Part shown: positions 22,901-29,458 of the stretch, piece after piece
Position numbering within the stretch: position 1 is the stretch's first letter
Layout: every line of letters starts with the position of its first letter
IMG/VR virus record: IMGVR_UViG_3300042874_000121
Span: 1 to 31,939 of that record
Source: a virus
DNA length: 31,939 nucleotides
Reading direction: 5' to 3' (one strand)
The notes under the pieces: generated by a model
Databases searched by the model: none
What the model saw: only the letters and a program-made list of their open reading frames with translations
What the model was told of the DNA's origin: nothing
Program-made: the position numbers and the translations under genes

Positions 22901-23043
22901 GAAATCCATATTTCCATACCTTACATCTTTGCCAATCTGGTTTTTTCCAAGAAGTTAATTCTGTTCCAAATTCTATGACTGAATATATTATAATTTGCGA
23001 CGGTACAAAGTTAATGATTAAGGGCGGTGGGAGTTTCTACTAA
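19915..23043 (+). CDS. Large tail fibre/tail spike protein (1042 aa)
   Basis: The start overlaps the preceding stop as ATGA. Residues 1-40 form a charged helix followed by a glycine hinge, then EAPTDGKTYGRNKGKWTEV (45-63) and VNGETGVVVLDAADVGA (75-91), two short motifs that recur in phage fibre stems and mark adhesins. The rest is long Thr/Gly/Ser-rich beta structure, with a carbohydrate-binding-like segment near 650-760 (YRQYTATFYAKGDGTYAG...VYFDNATLQQ) and further beta domains. It likely forms a trimeric adhesin. The 3' end is coupled to the next gene as TAATG. The strand-rich composition differs from the helical proteins upstream. Confidence 0.8.
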   Translation: MSSVVQHEQEHDKLNLDKSIEKKIKRAIDKIPKQQSFGGGGGVEEAPTDGKTYGRNKGKWTEVTESTGGGAVDSVNGETGVVVLDAADVGAESAGAVSTHETTYDHDLIATALQEEADPFLMSLGDDMLDFSGMVDPDNLTVSYDSSTRKITVTHSSGTIEYYFRNQKKTLSSPWVSSAHDDTNGMWFLYSTDGTNFAWSTTPWVFHHTMIAYVNYGATDKWAQRENHGLMPWQNHTQEHDLDGTYRKSGGGLTAGTYALQSDADADITMGFDEALVKDEDLSTTIPAWTQGTYTTIRLSGSAVATFDTTATLPYRVTGTYPNYNSVTGVTWGETEMANGDYFNVYQILLPATSDTDSQKYRVLLLQPQAKFSTKAGAEAEDFRSLNLGNLTNLSPEFVAYVRLTFRLSASYVSTGKARIESISYLTGSRQSQVAVNGFTPTDHSSLTGRSELDQHPIGAITDLQTSLDAKVAKTGGTMTGKLTLDSPPLSQSDEVFTGTGLDDCDIAGSYTTVDGEDATFDVEIESVQTGTELLANPDFETTPATGGGSTGNYSTTVARTTNVATVVFATPHLLANNDVVTLTAFTDTTFNGTNKVVTVVNSTTITYASTGTNKATTADTTGRLSTDVFSSWSEVNGNGQVFLDTSAPQTGSNCVGIITGASSSSSIYQQPTVVPYRQYTATFYAKGDGTYAGRYEIYDVTNAVSITGVITTGVTANSWTQVTKTVIAPAGCVSIRLRFYSSATTGVTVYFDNATLQQDSDTFKWRKNDEDYAILPITGAAQTLKEGITATFGATTGHTVGDKWSISIDFSDALELRGVDDATLATLKADGSLITEGMIRRKYSETDIYPNGNSGASKTIDLKNGEYQSIILTAATVNLSFLMTEKYTETHLLVYQDATGGRILDAFVKYSNQFLSASDVDTTNNCITVDADIPTGERCRLWTGTAPTGLVVATTPNDASTYWTIRYSATQVQFAASPANAMAGTAIDLTAVGSGNPYFHTLHLCQSGFFQEVNSVPNSMTEYIIICDGTKLMIKGGGSFY

Positions 23044-24179
23044 TGGTCAAAGGAATTATAGGTGGTGGAACTAACGCATTGGCTTGGGCAAATAGGGATT
23101 ATCACCCCTACGGAGTTTCCAATTCTGGGCAAGCATCCCCTATGCCAATTCCTGGGCTGATAACTAGTGTTGATTTTACTGCTAACGCCGCCGCCGTTGC
23201 GACAAAAACGCCGTCAATGACTCTTTACTGTGCTCCTGCTGGTTCGTGGACATTTGTTGCTACCAATGTCACCTACACTTTCACAGATGCTTTTACTCCT
23301 GGTGCAACTGTCAATGTACCTTGTCATTTACCTTTTAATAAGGGTGATAAGTTTATTTGGAGAATGGTATCTGACACAGAAGCGGTCGCTGCCAATGTTG
23401 GTTGGTCAATCTACTACACAGCCGAAGCATTTATCCATTTGGGGTCGTCTGCTGCTGTTGTCGGACTTGGTACATTTTCTTTAGTCGGTCAAGCAACCAA
23501 TTATGGTCCGACTGACGGGCTTCAAGCAAAAAACATCTTCCCTTGCGATGGAGTGATAACAGACCTTGCGGTGGCGGTAGATGTAGCTTTAACGAGTATA
23601 AATTATAGATTTTTTGCTCCGACTGGCTCTCTGCAAGGCAGTAAAAACAGGTTAAAAGCAGGAGAATTACATACAAGTTTTAATAATATAATTATGGTGG
23701 TAGCAGAGGGTGATAAATACAATATGGTTACTACTGTTTCGCCTGGTGTCGAAAATCAAAAAGTATCGTGGGGGTTCTGCTGGCGACCCAAAATAGTAGG
23801 ACAAAACATCTTAACTGCTTCTCAATTCATCTCTACAGGACTGTCTGCTTCAAACTATGACTGTTATATGGGGCAAGTTGCTCTTGGCAATGATTATAGA
23901 GGAAGAGTGCCTATCAAAGAAGGACTTTTGCACACTTTATATGCTGAACTTAATTCACCTGCTGGAGCATTGTCTACGCACGGTTGGGACATTTCAAGTT
24001 CGCTAGGTGCGATAACAGTACAGTTTAGAGCAACCGCAGTATCAGGAAATAACAAGATAAATAGATATAAATGCGTAGCAGGTAACAAGGGAACTTTTAA
24101 CTTTGTAAAACTGGCAGTTGCCAACGCTCAAACAAGCCATCGTGAAGCAATAATACATCAAACAGAAGTCGCTAATTAA
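23043..24179 (+). CDS. Probable receptor-binding protein with three repeated beta domains (378 aa)
   Basis: The ATG overlaps the fibre stop (TAATG). Three stretches of about 100-110 residues share a layout: a GxITxL-type entry strand, an APxGS-type loop, and a GDKxxxxMV...VxWS strand pair (copies near residues 35-130, 160-250 and 285-370; the third is most diverged). Such tandem beta-sandwich modules at the end of a fibre gene cluster are common in receptor-binding proteins. No chaperone-like or cleavage motif is seen. It may attach to the preceding fibre. Confidence 0.6.
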   Translation: MVKGIIGGGTNALAWANRDYHPYGVSNSGQASPMPIPGLITSVDFTANAAAVATKTPSMTLYCAPAGSWTFVATNVTYTFTDAFTPGATVNVPCHLPFNKGDKFIWRMVSDTEAVAANVGWSIYYTAEAFIHLGSSAAVVGLGTFSLVGQATNYGPTDGLQAKNIFPCDGVITDLAVAVDVALTSINYRFFAPTGSLQGSKNRLKAGELHTSFNNIIMVVAEGDKYNMVTTVSPGVENQKVSWGFCWRPKIVGQNILTASQFISTGLSASNYDCYMGQVALGNDYRGRVPIKEGLLHTLYAELNSPAGALSTHGWDISSSLGAITVQFRATAVSGNNKINRYKCVAGNKGTFNFVKLAVANAQTSHREAIIHQTEVAN

Positions 24180-24187
24180 GGAGATAT

Positions 24188-24385
24188 ATGACAGAAGAAG
24201 AACAAACAATCGAAAAATTTTGGAAAGAAGCAGAGGGCGTTGTGTATTCCGATAAAATTTCTCAAGACGAAGATGGCGAGGAATACAACTACACCGCCAA
24301 ATGGGATATGGAGTGCTACCTAGACGATAGAACAATTCAATTTATCGAATCATTTATTAAAAAGAATTGTAAAGGGGCATTATGA
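24188..24385 (+). CDS. Hypothetical acidic small protein (65 aa)
   Basis: A strong AAGGAG site lies 6 nt before the ATG. The 65-residue product is very acidic (MTEEEQTIEKFWKEAEG...SQDEDGEEYNY) with an amphipathic C-terminal helix ending KKNCKGAL. Its stop overlaps the next start as ATGA. It may be a small tail-assembly or lysis-timing protein; nothing specific is visible. Confidence 0.65.
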   Translation: MTEEEQTIEKFWKEAEGVVYSDKISQDEDGEEYNYTAKWDMECYLDDRTIQFIESFIKKNCKGAL

Positions 24386-24702
24386 TTACAAAATCAAAAA
24401 CCTACAAGGGGTTTGAACTCCCCTACCACCGAGCAATAAAACTAGACGCAAATGTTCTTTGCGACCACACAATCGTGTCTTTGCAATCGTCTGCCACTGA
24501 CAGTTTTGAGAATCCTTGGGATATTTTCAAAGTAACTTTATCTGGCGTTGAGTGGACAAAAGAAACTGCCGAAGCAGAAATTGTAAAACCAAATACAACC
24601 ACAATCACCCCCTCGACTTTTAATGAAGAAACTGGCGAAACAATTTACGGAGAGCCAAAAGAAATTGAGCATAATCCGTGGAGTGGAGGTATCTGTGGCT
24701 AG
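24382..24702 (+). CDS. Hypothetical protein between fibre and lysis genes (106 aa)
   Basis: The start is coupled to the previous gene (ATGA). The N-terminal two thirds is beta-rich (GFELPYHRAIKLDANVL, then DIFKVTLSGVEWTKE) and the C-terminus is Pro/Thr/Glu-rich, ending NPWSGGICG. It overlaps the following gene by 8 nt. Family not recognised. By position it could be a fibre-associated or lysis-module protein. Confidence 0.6.
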   Translation: MITKSKTYKGFELPYHRAIKLDANVLCDHTIVSLQSSATDSFENPWDIFKVTLSGVEWTKETAEAEIVKPNTTTITPSTFNEETGETIYGEPKEIEHNPWSGGICG

Positions 24703-24991
24703 CGAAACACAAAAATTAAATACGGAAATAGAAGTCATGAAAAATGAAATCTTCAACATTAAAGACCAAAACTCGAAAGAACACAAAGAGATTAAAGATG
24801 GGCTTTTCTCTATTGGTAAAAAACTTGACGATAATCTTACTAGCTTGCACGAAAAAGTGAACTGCAAGGCTGATAATGCCAAAGTAGATAAAGTTGATAG
24901 CAGAATAAATAATCTTATCACATCATCATATTTTCAGGCAGTCACCATAATAGTAACTTTGTTTTTAGCACTTTTGGCACTTAAAAAGTAA
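24695..24991 (+). CDS. XhlA-like membrane protein (lysis accessory)
   Basis: I choose GTG 24695 with GGAGGT 4 nt upstream; an in-frame ATG at 24623 lacks a ribosome site and would lie deep in the previous gene. The 98-residue protein is a charged coiled coil (residues 6-72, with heptads such as LNTEIEVMKNEIFNIKDQ) ending in one membrane helix (78-97) and KK. This matches the architecture of hemolysin XhlA, a membrane partner that supports holin/endolysin lysis in Gram-positive systems. It stands directly before the endolysin gene, which fits. A spanin or other coiled-coil membrane protein is an alternative. Confidence 0.65.
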   Translation: MASETQKLNTEIEVMKNEIFNIKDQNSKEHKEIKDGLFSIGKKLDDNLTSLHEKVNCKADNAKVDKVDSRINNLITSSYFQAVTIIVTLFLALLALKK

Positions 24992-24999
24992 AGGACAAT

Positions 25000-25815
25000 A
25001 TGTTTCCACTTCTTAAAAAAGAAATAGGAGGTTATGGATTCAGAGCAAAAACAAGTTATAGCTCTGCTCATCTTGGGGTTGATTACCGCTGTAATAATGA
25101 TAATTTATTCGCTCCTTTCGATGGGTTTATCAAACGCATGGACGGAACTCAAGGCGGTATTACTCTTTGGTTTTATCCTCATGACACAAAGCCGTTCAAA
25201 GTAGCACGTTTGATGCACCTTTCAAAAGTAATAAAAACTGGCGAAGTCAAAGAGGGCGATTTAATTGCCATTACAGGCAACACTGGGTCACTAAGCACTG
25301 CACCTCATCTTCACTTAGATATTTCAAAAACAGATCAAGGTACATTTTGGGATAACATAAATAACTTCATCGACCCTGAGTCGATAGATTGGGACACAAT
25401 GATAGACAAAAAGTATTGGGAAAACAACCGCTATGTCAACAACGGAACTATTTATTTGCAATGTACGGCAGAGTTCTTCAATACATATATTGGAGACTAC
25501 AACGGTATTAAGCCAACTGATTTTGGCGTATCGGCGGCAGTAGCACCGCTTAATAAACAAATTACTGACCTGACCGAAAAACTAAAGGCTTGCAACTCTA
25601 AACCACCGATTGAGATTGTAAAAACTGTCGAGAAGATAGTGCCAGTTGAAGTTCCTGTCAATATCACGACAGACGAGGAAAAGGCCGAATTCATCAAAGA
25701 GTACGAAAAAAATCATCCGCCAGTAGTGATTGAAAAAATAATAACACAGGAAATAAAAGTTGGTCGATTTTTATCACTTCTTTGGGAAGCGATCAAAAAT
25801 ATCAAAGTAAAGTAG
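25000..25815 (+). CDS. M23-family peptidase endolysin
   Basis: A 271-residue lysin. The N-terminal domain (1-130) is a LytM/M23 zinc metallopeptidase that cuts peptidoglycan cross-bridges or stems: H24-x3-D28 (HLGVD), H73 (LMHLSK) and the H103-x-H105 motif (APHLHLD) supply the zinc and catalytic residues, and glycine-rich turns (GEVKEGDLIAITGNTGS) sit as expected. Residues 185-260 form a Glu/Lys/Val-rich coiled coil with proline, and the end (RFLSLLWEAIKNIKVK) is an amphipathic, basic helix that may contact membrane or cell wall. No signal peptide, so export depends on holin. Confidence 0.85.
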   Translation: MFPLLKKEIGGYGFRAKTSYSSAHLGVDYRCNNDNLFAPFDGFIKRMDGTQGGITLWFYPHDTKPFKVARLMHLSKVIKTGEVKEGDLIAITGNTGSLSTAPHLHLDISKTDQGTFWDNINNFIDPESIDWDTMIDKKYWENNRYVNNGTIYLQCTAEFFNTYIGDYNGIKPTDFGVSAAVAPLNKQITDLTEKLKACNSKPPIEIVKTVEKIVPVEVPVNITTDEEKAEFIKEYEKNHPPVVIEKIITQEIKVGRFLSLLWEAIKNIKVK

Positions 25816-25846
25816 TACCTAAAAAACTTGAGAAAGGGGAACTGAG

Positions 25847-26329
25847 ATGGCGTGGGGTGCGATACGCCAACAGGCGTGGAAACTGCAAGACGGTCTTTGT
25901 GCCGTCTGCTCGACTCCTGTAAGTGCCACTTCCAATGTGGTACACCACCGAATCAACCGCTGCCAATCTGGCAAAGAGACCATCGACAATGCCGAAGTGC
26001 GTCATGTCGCCTGTGAAAGAGCGATGCACCGAGACTATCCGTTTGGAAACTTCGAAGGAAACCTCAAAGGAGGAACTGATGTGGGTAAACGCTCTGTACG
26101 TCGTGGTCGTAATAGTCGCAGTGTGCGTGAACATTCCGCAGTTGTACAAGATTCATGTCTTGAAGCAGTCAAGCCAAGTGTCAGTCCCGACTTACGCAAT
26201 GTTGCTGTTCTGCAATGCGATGTGGCTCGTTCGTGCCATCTGGATCTTAGAGGATTGGCCACTCATCGCCTCGAACTCAGCGTCAATGCTGATAACAGTA
26301 TCCGTCTTACTGTCAATATGGCGGTATAG
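25847..26329 (+). CDS. HNH-type endonuclease, 3' half overlapping another gene
   Basis: AAAGGGG lies 10 nt before the ATG. Residues 1-65 form a compact HNH unit: C18-x2-C21, H33-H34, N48, C56 and H61 (DNAEVRHVACERAMH). Small stand-alone HNH proteins of this type are frequent in phage lysis/tail regions. After residue about 75 the frame continues 83 codons over the SemiSWEET-like gene in another phase. That tail is basic, repetitive-looking (KRSVRRGRNSRSVRE) and unlike a known domain, so the true C-terminus may be an open-frame accident. DNA here is clearly more G+C-rich than adjacent genes (34 of 60 at 25861-25920). Confidence 0.65.
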   Translation: MAWGAIRQQAWKLQDGLCAVCSTPVSATSNVVHHRINRCQSGKETIDNAEVRHVACERAMHRDYPFGNFEGNLKGGTDVGKRSVRRGRNSRSVREHSAVVQDSCLEAVKPSVSPDLRNVAVLQCDVARSCHLDLRGLATHRLELSVNADNSIRLTVNMAV

Positions 26330-26348
26330 ACAAAAAGACCCTCGGTAA
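26079..26348 (+). CDS. SemiSWEET/PQ-loop-type small transporter
   Basis: A near-ideal AAAGGAGG sits 5 nt before ATG 26079. The 89-residue product is the size of bacterial SemiSWEETs and has three membrane segments (about 4-22, 37-56, 60-81). The PQ motif is in place (N18-I-P20-Q21), followed by a KxxS-x2-VS turn (KQSSQVS), W49 in the second segment and N66 in the third, which in SemiSWEETs line the sugar path. SemiSWEETs dimerise and let sugars cross the membrane. As a phage gene it may alter host sugar flow or serve a membrane purpose at late times. The whole gene overlaps the HNH frame except its last 19 nt. Confidence 0.75.
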   Translation: MWVNALYVVVVIVAVCVNIPQLYKIHVLKQSSQVSVPTYAMLLFCNAMWLVRAIWILEDWPLIASNSASMLITVSVLLSIWRYRQKDPR

Positions 26349-26393
26349 CATCGAGGGCAAACACGGGGGCTGAGCCAACATCTCTCGCCCCCG
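26339..26393 (+). terminator. Two consecutive GC-rich hairpins after the transporter gene
   Basis: CCCTCG/CGAGGG (26339-26344, 26352-26357) and CGGGGGC/GCCCCCG (26364-26370, 26387-26393). The first covers the transporter stop codon. There is no long T-run, so termination would be partial or factor-assisted, separating the lysis/moron unit from the holin and tail genes. Confidence 0.5.
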
Positions 26394-26449
26394 ACCACCA
26401 AATATAAGTTACTTAATATATTTATAATTTACAAGCAAAAAGGATTTCT

Positions 26450-26653
26450 ATGATCATAGAAGACGCAAAAAAATGGTACGAAAGTGGAACGATCAGGTCG
26501 GCCCTAGTGGCAATCGCAATGGTCGTTGCTTTGATTTGGAATAAAAATATTAATGTTGAAGACATTTATAGTTTAATCGGGGCTGTTATAACCTTGGGCG
26601 CATCTGTTTATTCAATTATTTGCAGAATCAGAGCTACCAAATTCATCAAGTAG
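26450..26653 (+). CDS. Holin
   Basis: A 67-residue protein with the short phage-holin design: amphipathic start (IIEDAKKWYESGTIRSALVA), membrane segment one (about 16-31), a polar turn (NKNINVED), membrane segment two (about 39-58), and a basic tail (RIRATKFIK). The K-x2-Y/W-ES-TIRSALV opening resembles a widespread small-holin family. It would oligomerise in the inner membrane to release the M23 enzyme. AAGGA lies 7 nt before the ATG. It is separated from the endolysin by the HNH/transporter insertion. Confidence 0.75.
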   Translation: MIIEDAKKWYESGTIRSALVAIAMVVALIWNKNINVEDIYSLIGAVITLGASVYSIICRIRATKFIK

Positions 26654-26672
26654 CTAGACCCGTGTATACGAT

Positions 26673-26713
26673 TATTGGTACTCTGTGGCTAATAAATGAA
26701 CGGAGTACCAATG
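26673..26713 (+). promoter_or_regulatory. Hairpin sequestering ribosome site and start codon of the adaptor gene
   Basis: ATTGGTACTC (26674-26683) pairs perfectly with GAGTACCAAT (26703-26712), a 10-bp stem that hides most of the Shine-Dalgarno (GGAG 26702-26705) and the first bases of ATG 26711. The 19-nt loop contains an upstream in-frame ATG (26696). Translation of the tail genes should depend on melting this stem. Confidence 0.65.
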
Positions 26714-27316
26714 TCGGCGCAAAGTAAAGCACAGCTCATAACAAATATTAGAGAGATAGTTGGAGACGATAATTCTTCCAGCTATTTTCTGTCTGACGCA
26801 AGGTGGGGCAGGATCATTGACACCGCTGAAAGACGGTTGGGCAAATACATTAAGCTAGAAGATGAAGAACTTGTCTCTGGGACTGGAGCTACAAGCTACA
26901 CTATCCCTGTTGCGGCTCAAAGAGTTCACTGGACTAATATATTTGTCAGGAGTGGTGCCGATCAAACAACCGACATCGAGCTAAAAGGTTATAAAACAAA
27001 CGAGAATACCATATATTCAACATATCCCATAAATTCAGGAGAATCTTTGGTTTTTTGGATAAAAAGACCATTTATAGTCGGAACTGATGAGATTTCAGAA
27101 GATGCTTTAGAAATATTTTATAAGCTCTGCGAGATTGAATATTGCACTTATGCTATCGCTTCTCGCCAAGACTACGTTGCCTGGGCTTCTCTCAACCGAT
27201 CAGACGCTTCTATCAATCAGCTTATCCTTTCAAAGCAAGAGCTTAAACGTGATCTTATGGATTGGGTTCGGGAAATGGGAGAAGGAACTGATGTAAATGA
27301 CGCTGGAGGATACTAG
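26711..27316 (+). CDS. Head-tail adaptor (connector) protein
   Basis: A 201-residue protein starting at ATG 26711 (GGAG 5 nt upstream); ATG 26696 in the hairpin loop is in frame. The N-terminal helices (AQLITNIREIVGD, then RWGRIIDTAERRLGKY), a beta middle (SYTIPVAAQRVHWTNIFV) and the C-terminal helical part (EIFYKLCEIEYCTYAIASRQDYVAWASL) follow the gp6/phage-adaptor pattern of ring proteins that join portal and tail. It is last in the head-to-tail order and precedes the tail-tip genes. The stop is shared with the next start (TAGTG). It may instead be a tail-completion protein of the same fold. Confidence 0.65.
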   Translation: MSAQSKAQLITNIREIVGDDNSSSYFLSDARWGRIIDTAERRLGKYIKLEDEELVSGTGATSYTIPVAAQRVHWTNIFVRSGADQTTDIELKGYKTNENTIYSTYPINSGESLVFWIKRPFIVGTDEISEDALEIFYKLCEIEYCTYAIASRQDYVAWASLNRSDASINQLILSKQELKRDLMDWVREMGEGTDVNDAGGY

Positions 27317-28200
27317 TGTTATTAAATGATTTTACATACAATTCTATAACATTTGGAAAATTAGTCCGAACTTCAGGGTATCGGGCCGAGTTTGTTAATG
27401 GAAGTCAGGTTGGAATCAGGGACACAATAACTTCGATGCCAGGACAAGATGGAGTTGAAAGATACAGATCATTCTATCGAGACAGGCTAGTTGAGATAAG
27501 GGGATTTATTATAGGCTCAAGCGAGTCTAATTTATACACCTTAAAAAATACTCTTGAAGATGCCTTTGATATTCATAACCTAGAAGCGGAAGGAAACGAC
27601 GGTTTTCTGCCCCTAGAGTTTACTGAGACTGGACAAAATGCTGCTAGATACTATTTGAAACCGATTAGAAATACAATGAACATATCTGAAAAAAGAACAG
27701 GATTTTGTCTTGGATTTTCTGTTCTGTTAGAAGCCAGAGATCCTAACAAATATGAAACAAGTTCAAATGTATATACAATCACGCCAAATATTTCAGGGGG
27801 TTCGTCTGGATTCCCTGTCGGATTTCCAGTGGCCTTTGCAGGGACTAATCTAAGCGGCGACACAACGATAAATAACACTGGAGCAGCTGGGACGCTGCCT
27901 CAAAGAGTTAGTATCACTGGCCCTTGCTCAGCACCAAAGCTTGCTAATACTACAAATGGAACATACTTAGAGTTTACTGGAGACCTCACAATACTAACTG
28001 GAGAATCTTTAATAATAGATTTTGGAATAGGGACTTGCTACAAGGAAGAAACTAACGGCAATATGGTCAATGTTATCCAGTATTTAACGAGCTTATCAAC
28101 TTTCTGGTCTCTGGACAAAGGAGACAACAATATAACCCTGTCAGCAGCAACCATGTCTGAAGGGTGTACTGCCAATATTTTAATTAACTTTACTACTTAG
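27316..28200 (+). CDS. Distal tail (Dit-like) protein
   Basis: The start is GTG 27316, overlapping the previous stop, with GGAGGA 5 nt upstream. The 294-residue product begins MLLNDFTYNSITFGKLVRTSGYRAEFVNG... (the first line of this frame) and keeps the Sipho_tail/Dit order: a first beta domain with GIRDT and DRLVEIRGFI, then a helix (YTLKNTLEDAF), then a galectin-like second half (LPLEFTETGQNAARYYLKPIRNTM). Dit forms the hexameric hub under the tail, carrying receptor-binding proteins. Dit in a genome with an N4-gp56 capsid and no visible tape measure is unusual. Confidence 0.75.
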   Translation: MLLNDFTYNSITFGKLVRTSGYRAEFVNGSQVGIRDTITSMPGQDGVERYRSFYRDRLVEIRGFIIGSSESNLYTLKNTLEDAFDIHNLEAEGNDGFLPLEFTETGQNAARYYLKPIRNTMNISEKRTGFCLGFSVLLEARDPNKYETSSNVYTITPNISGGSSGFPVGFPVAFAGTNLSGDTTINNTGAAGTLPQRVSITGPCSAPKLANTTNGTYLEFTGDLTILTGESLIIDFGIGTCYKEETNGNMVNVIQYLTSLSTFWSLDKGDNNITLSAATMSEGCTANILINFTT

Positions 28201-28207
28201 GAGAATT

Positions 28208-29458
28208 ATGAGCATAACAGCAAGTGTATTAACAGCAGGAACCAATAACTATCAAACACCAGCTAAAGACGTTGGCAAAATAAATTATTGGATGTTCACT
28301 CCAGGTGTGCCATCAATAGGATCTATTGTAGACGCATCTCCAAACACTGGAGATTTTGCAGTTCAAGCACAGTCATCGCCAAACAAAACGGTCAAAATAA
28401 AATCTGGCAAGATGCTAATGAAAGCAACTCCTACTTCTGAGGCAGAAAGGATGCTTGGAGTTGAGCTTTCGGCTGACTACAACCTTACAATAGCCGACAA
28501 TGTGACTGGCTCTACCAAATACGACAAGATAGTATTGGTTTTGGATGCAGATGAAATACATAACCCACCGACTTCAGGCGACTTGACAGAGGTAGCTTGT
28601 TTAATTACTGAGCGTCACTCTACTGCTGGAGAGGCTTTGACTGCTACCAATGCTATTGAATTAGCCGAAGTTACTGTTGCGAATGGTTTTTCATCAATAG
28701 CTGATACTAACATCTCCGAGAAAAGAGTTTTTTCAATTCCCTTATCATCTTCGAGCCTTATTCCAGCAAATGAAACTTGGACCTATGCCTCGTGGGATGC
28801 TGCCACAAAAACAGGGACATTTACTGCTCCATCTGATATTAGAAACAAACTCAATGTCGGCATGAGAATTAGAATTACGCAATCTACTGGTGGCACAAAA
28901 TGGGGAATTATTACAAAAATGGGTAGTTCAACTGTTGTGACTGCATTTTTTGGGACTGACTATACTCTTAATAATGAAGCTATTACATCTCCATATTATT
29001 CAAGCGATAAATCTCCTCTTGGATTCCCAACAGACCCACTAAAGTGGACATTAACATTAAGTGATACTACTAACGCTTCTCAGGCTACCCCAGGTAACGG
29101 AACTGTATATAATCTCGGTAGCCTATCAATAACAATACCAATAGGAACATGGGATGTGTCATATAGGGCGTATGTATCTGCTAATATATCTACGCCTCCA
29201 GGCAATGCCTTTGTTTCTAGCGGTTTGTCTACAGCTAATAATTCGTTTTCTGACACAACCCTTAAAGAATCAACGTCAATAACAACAGCCCCAGACGATA
29301 TTTTAATCACTCATTCAGCTAGTAAAAAATTGACTCTTGCGGCAGCAACTCCATATTATCTTGTAGCGGTTAAAAATACATCTAATGCCTACGCTGATTT
29401 GTCGTTTAGGGGAGACTTACTTCCAACTCTAGTAACCGTAGAGAGCGCTTTATTATAA
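28208..29458 (+). CDS. Tail-tip/fibre-like protein (416 aa)
   Basis: AGGAG precedes ATG 28208. The first ~170 residues (QAQSSPNKTVKIKSGKMLM..., KYDKIVLVLDADE, and a NISEKRVF junction) match a head domain seen in many phage fibres: the protein binds the tail through it and the rest hangs outward. The remaining beta-rich part has two modules (about 185-265 and 270-416), the last starting with KWTLTLSDTTNASQ. It ends in TAATG overlap with the next gene. A receptor-binding or baseplate role is likely. Confidence 0.6.
   Translation: MSITASVLTAGTNNYQTPAKDVGKINYWMFTPGVPSIGSIVDASPNTGDFAVQAQSSPNKTVKIKSGKMLMKATPTSEAERMLGVELSADYNLTIADNVTGSTKYDKIVLVLDADEIHNPPTSGDLTEVACLITERHSTAGEALTATNAIELAEVTVANGFSSIADTNISEKRVFSIPLSSSSLIPANETWTYASWDAATKTGTFTAPSDIRNKLNVGMRIRITQSTGGTKWGIITKMGSSTVVTAFFGTDYTLNNEAITSPYYSSDKSPLGFPTDPLKWTLTLSDTTNASQATPGNGTVYNLGSLSITIPIGTWDVSYRAYVSANISTPPGNAFVSSGLSTANNSFSDTTLKESTSITTAPDDILITHSASKKLTLAAATPYYLVAVKNTSNAYADLSFRGDLLPTLVTVESALL

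Noticed and set aside
19915-24179. Diversity-generating retroelement target in the fibre genes
   Set aside because: No reverse transcriptase and no template-like repeat of the fibre 3' ends is present in the window.
24623-24694. Upstream ATG for the XhlA-like protein
   Set aside because: It lies in the preceding gene without a ribosome site; GTG 24695 has GGAGGT.
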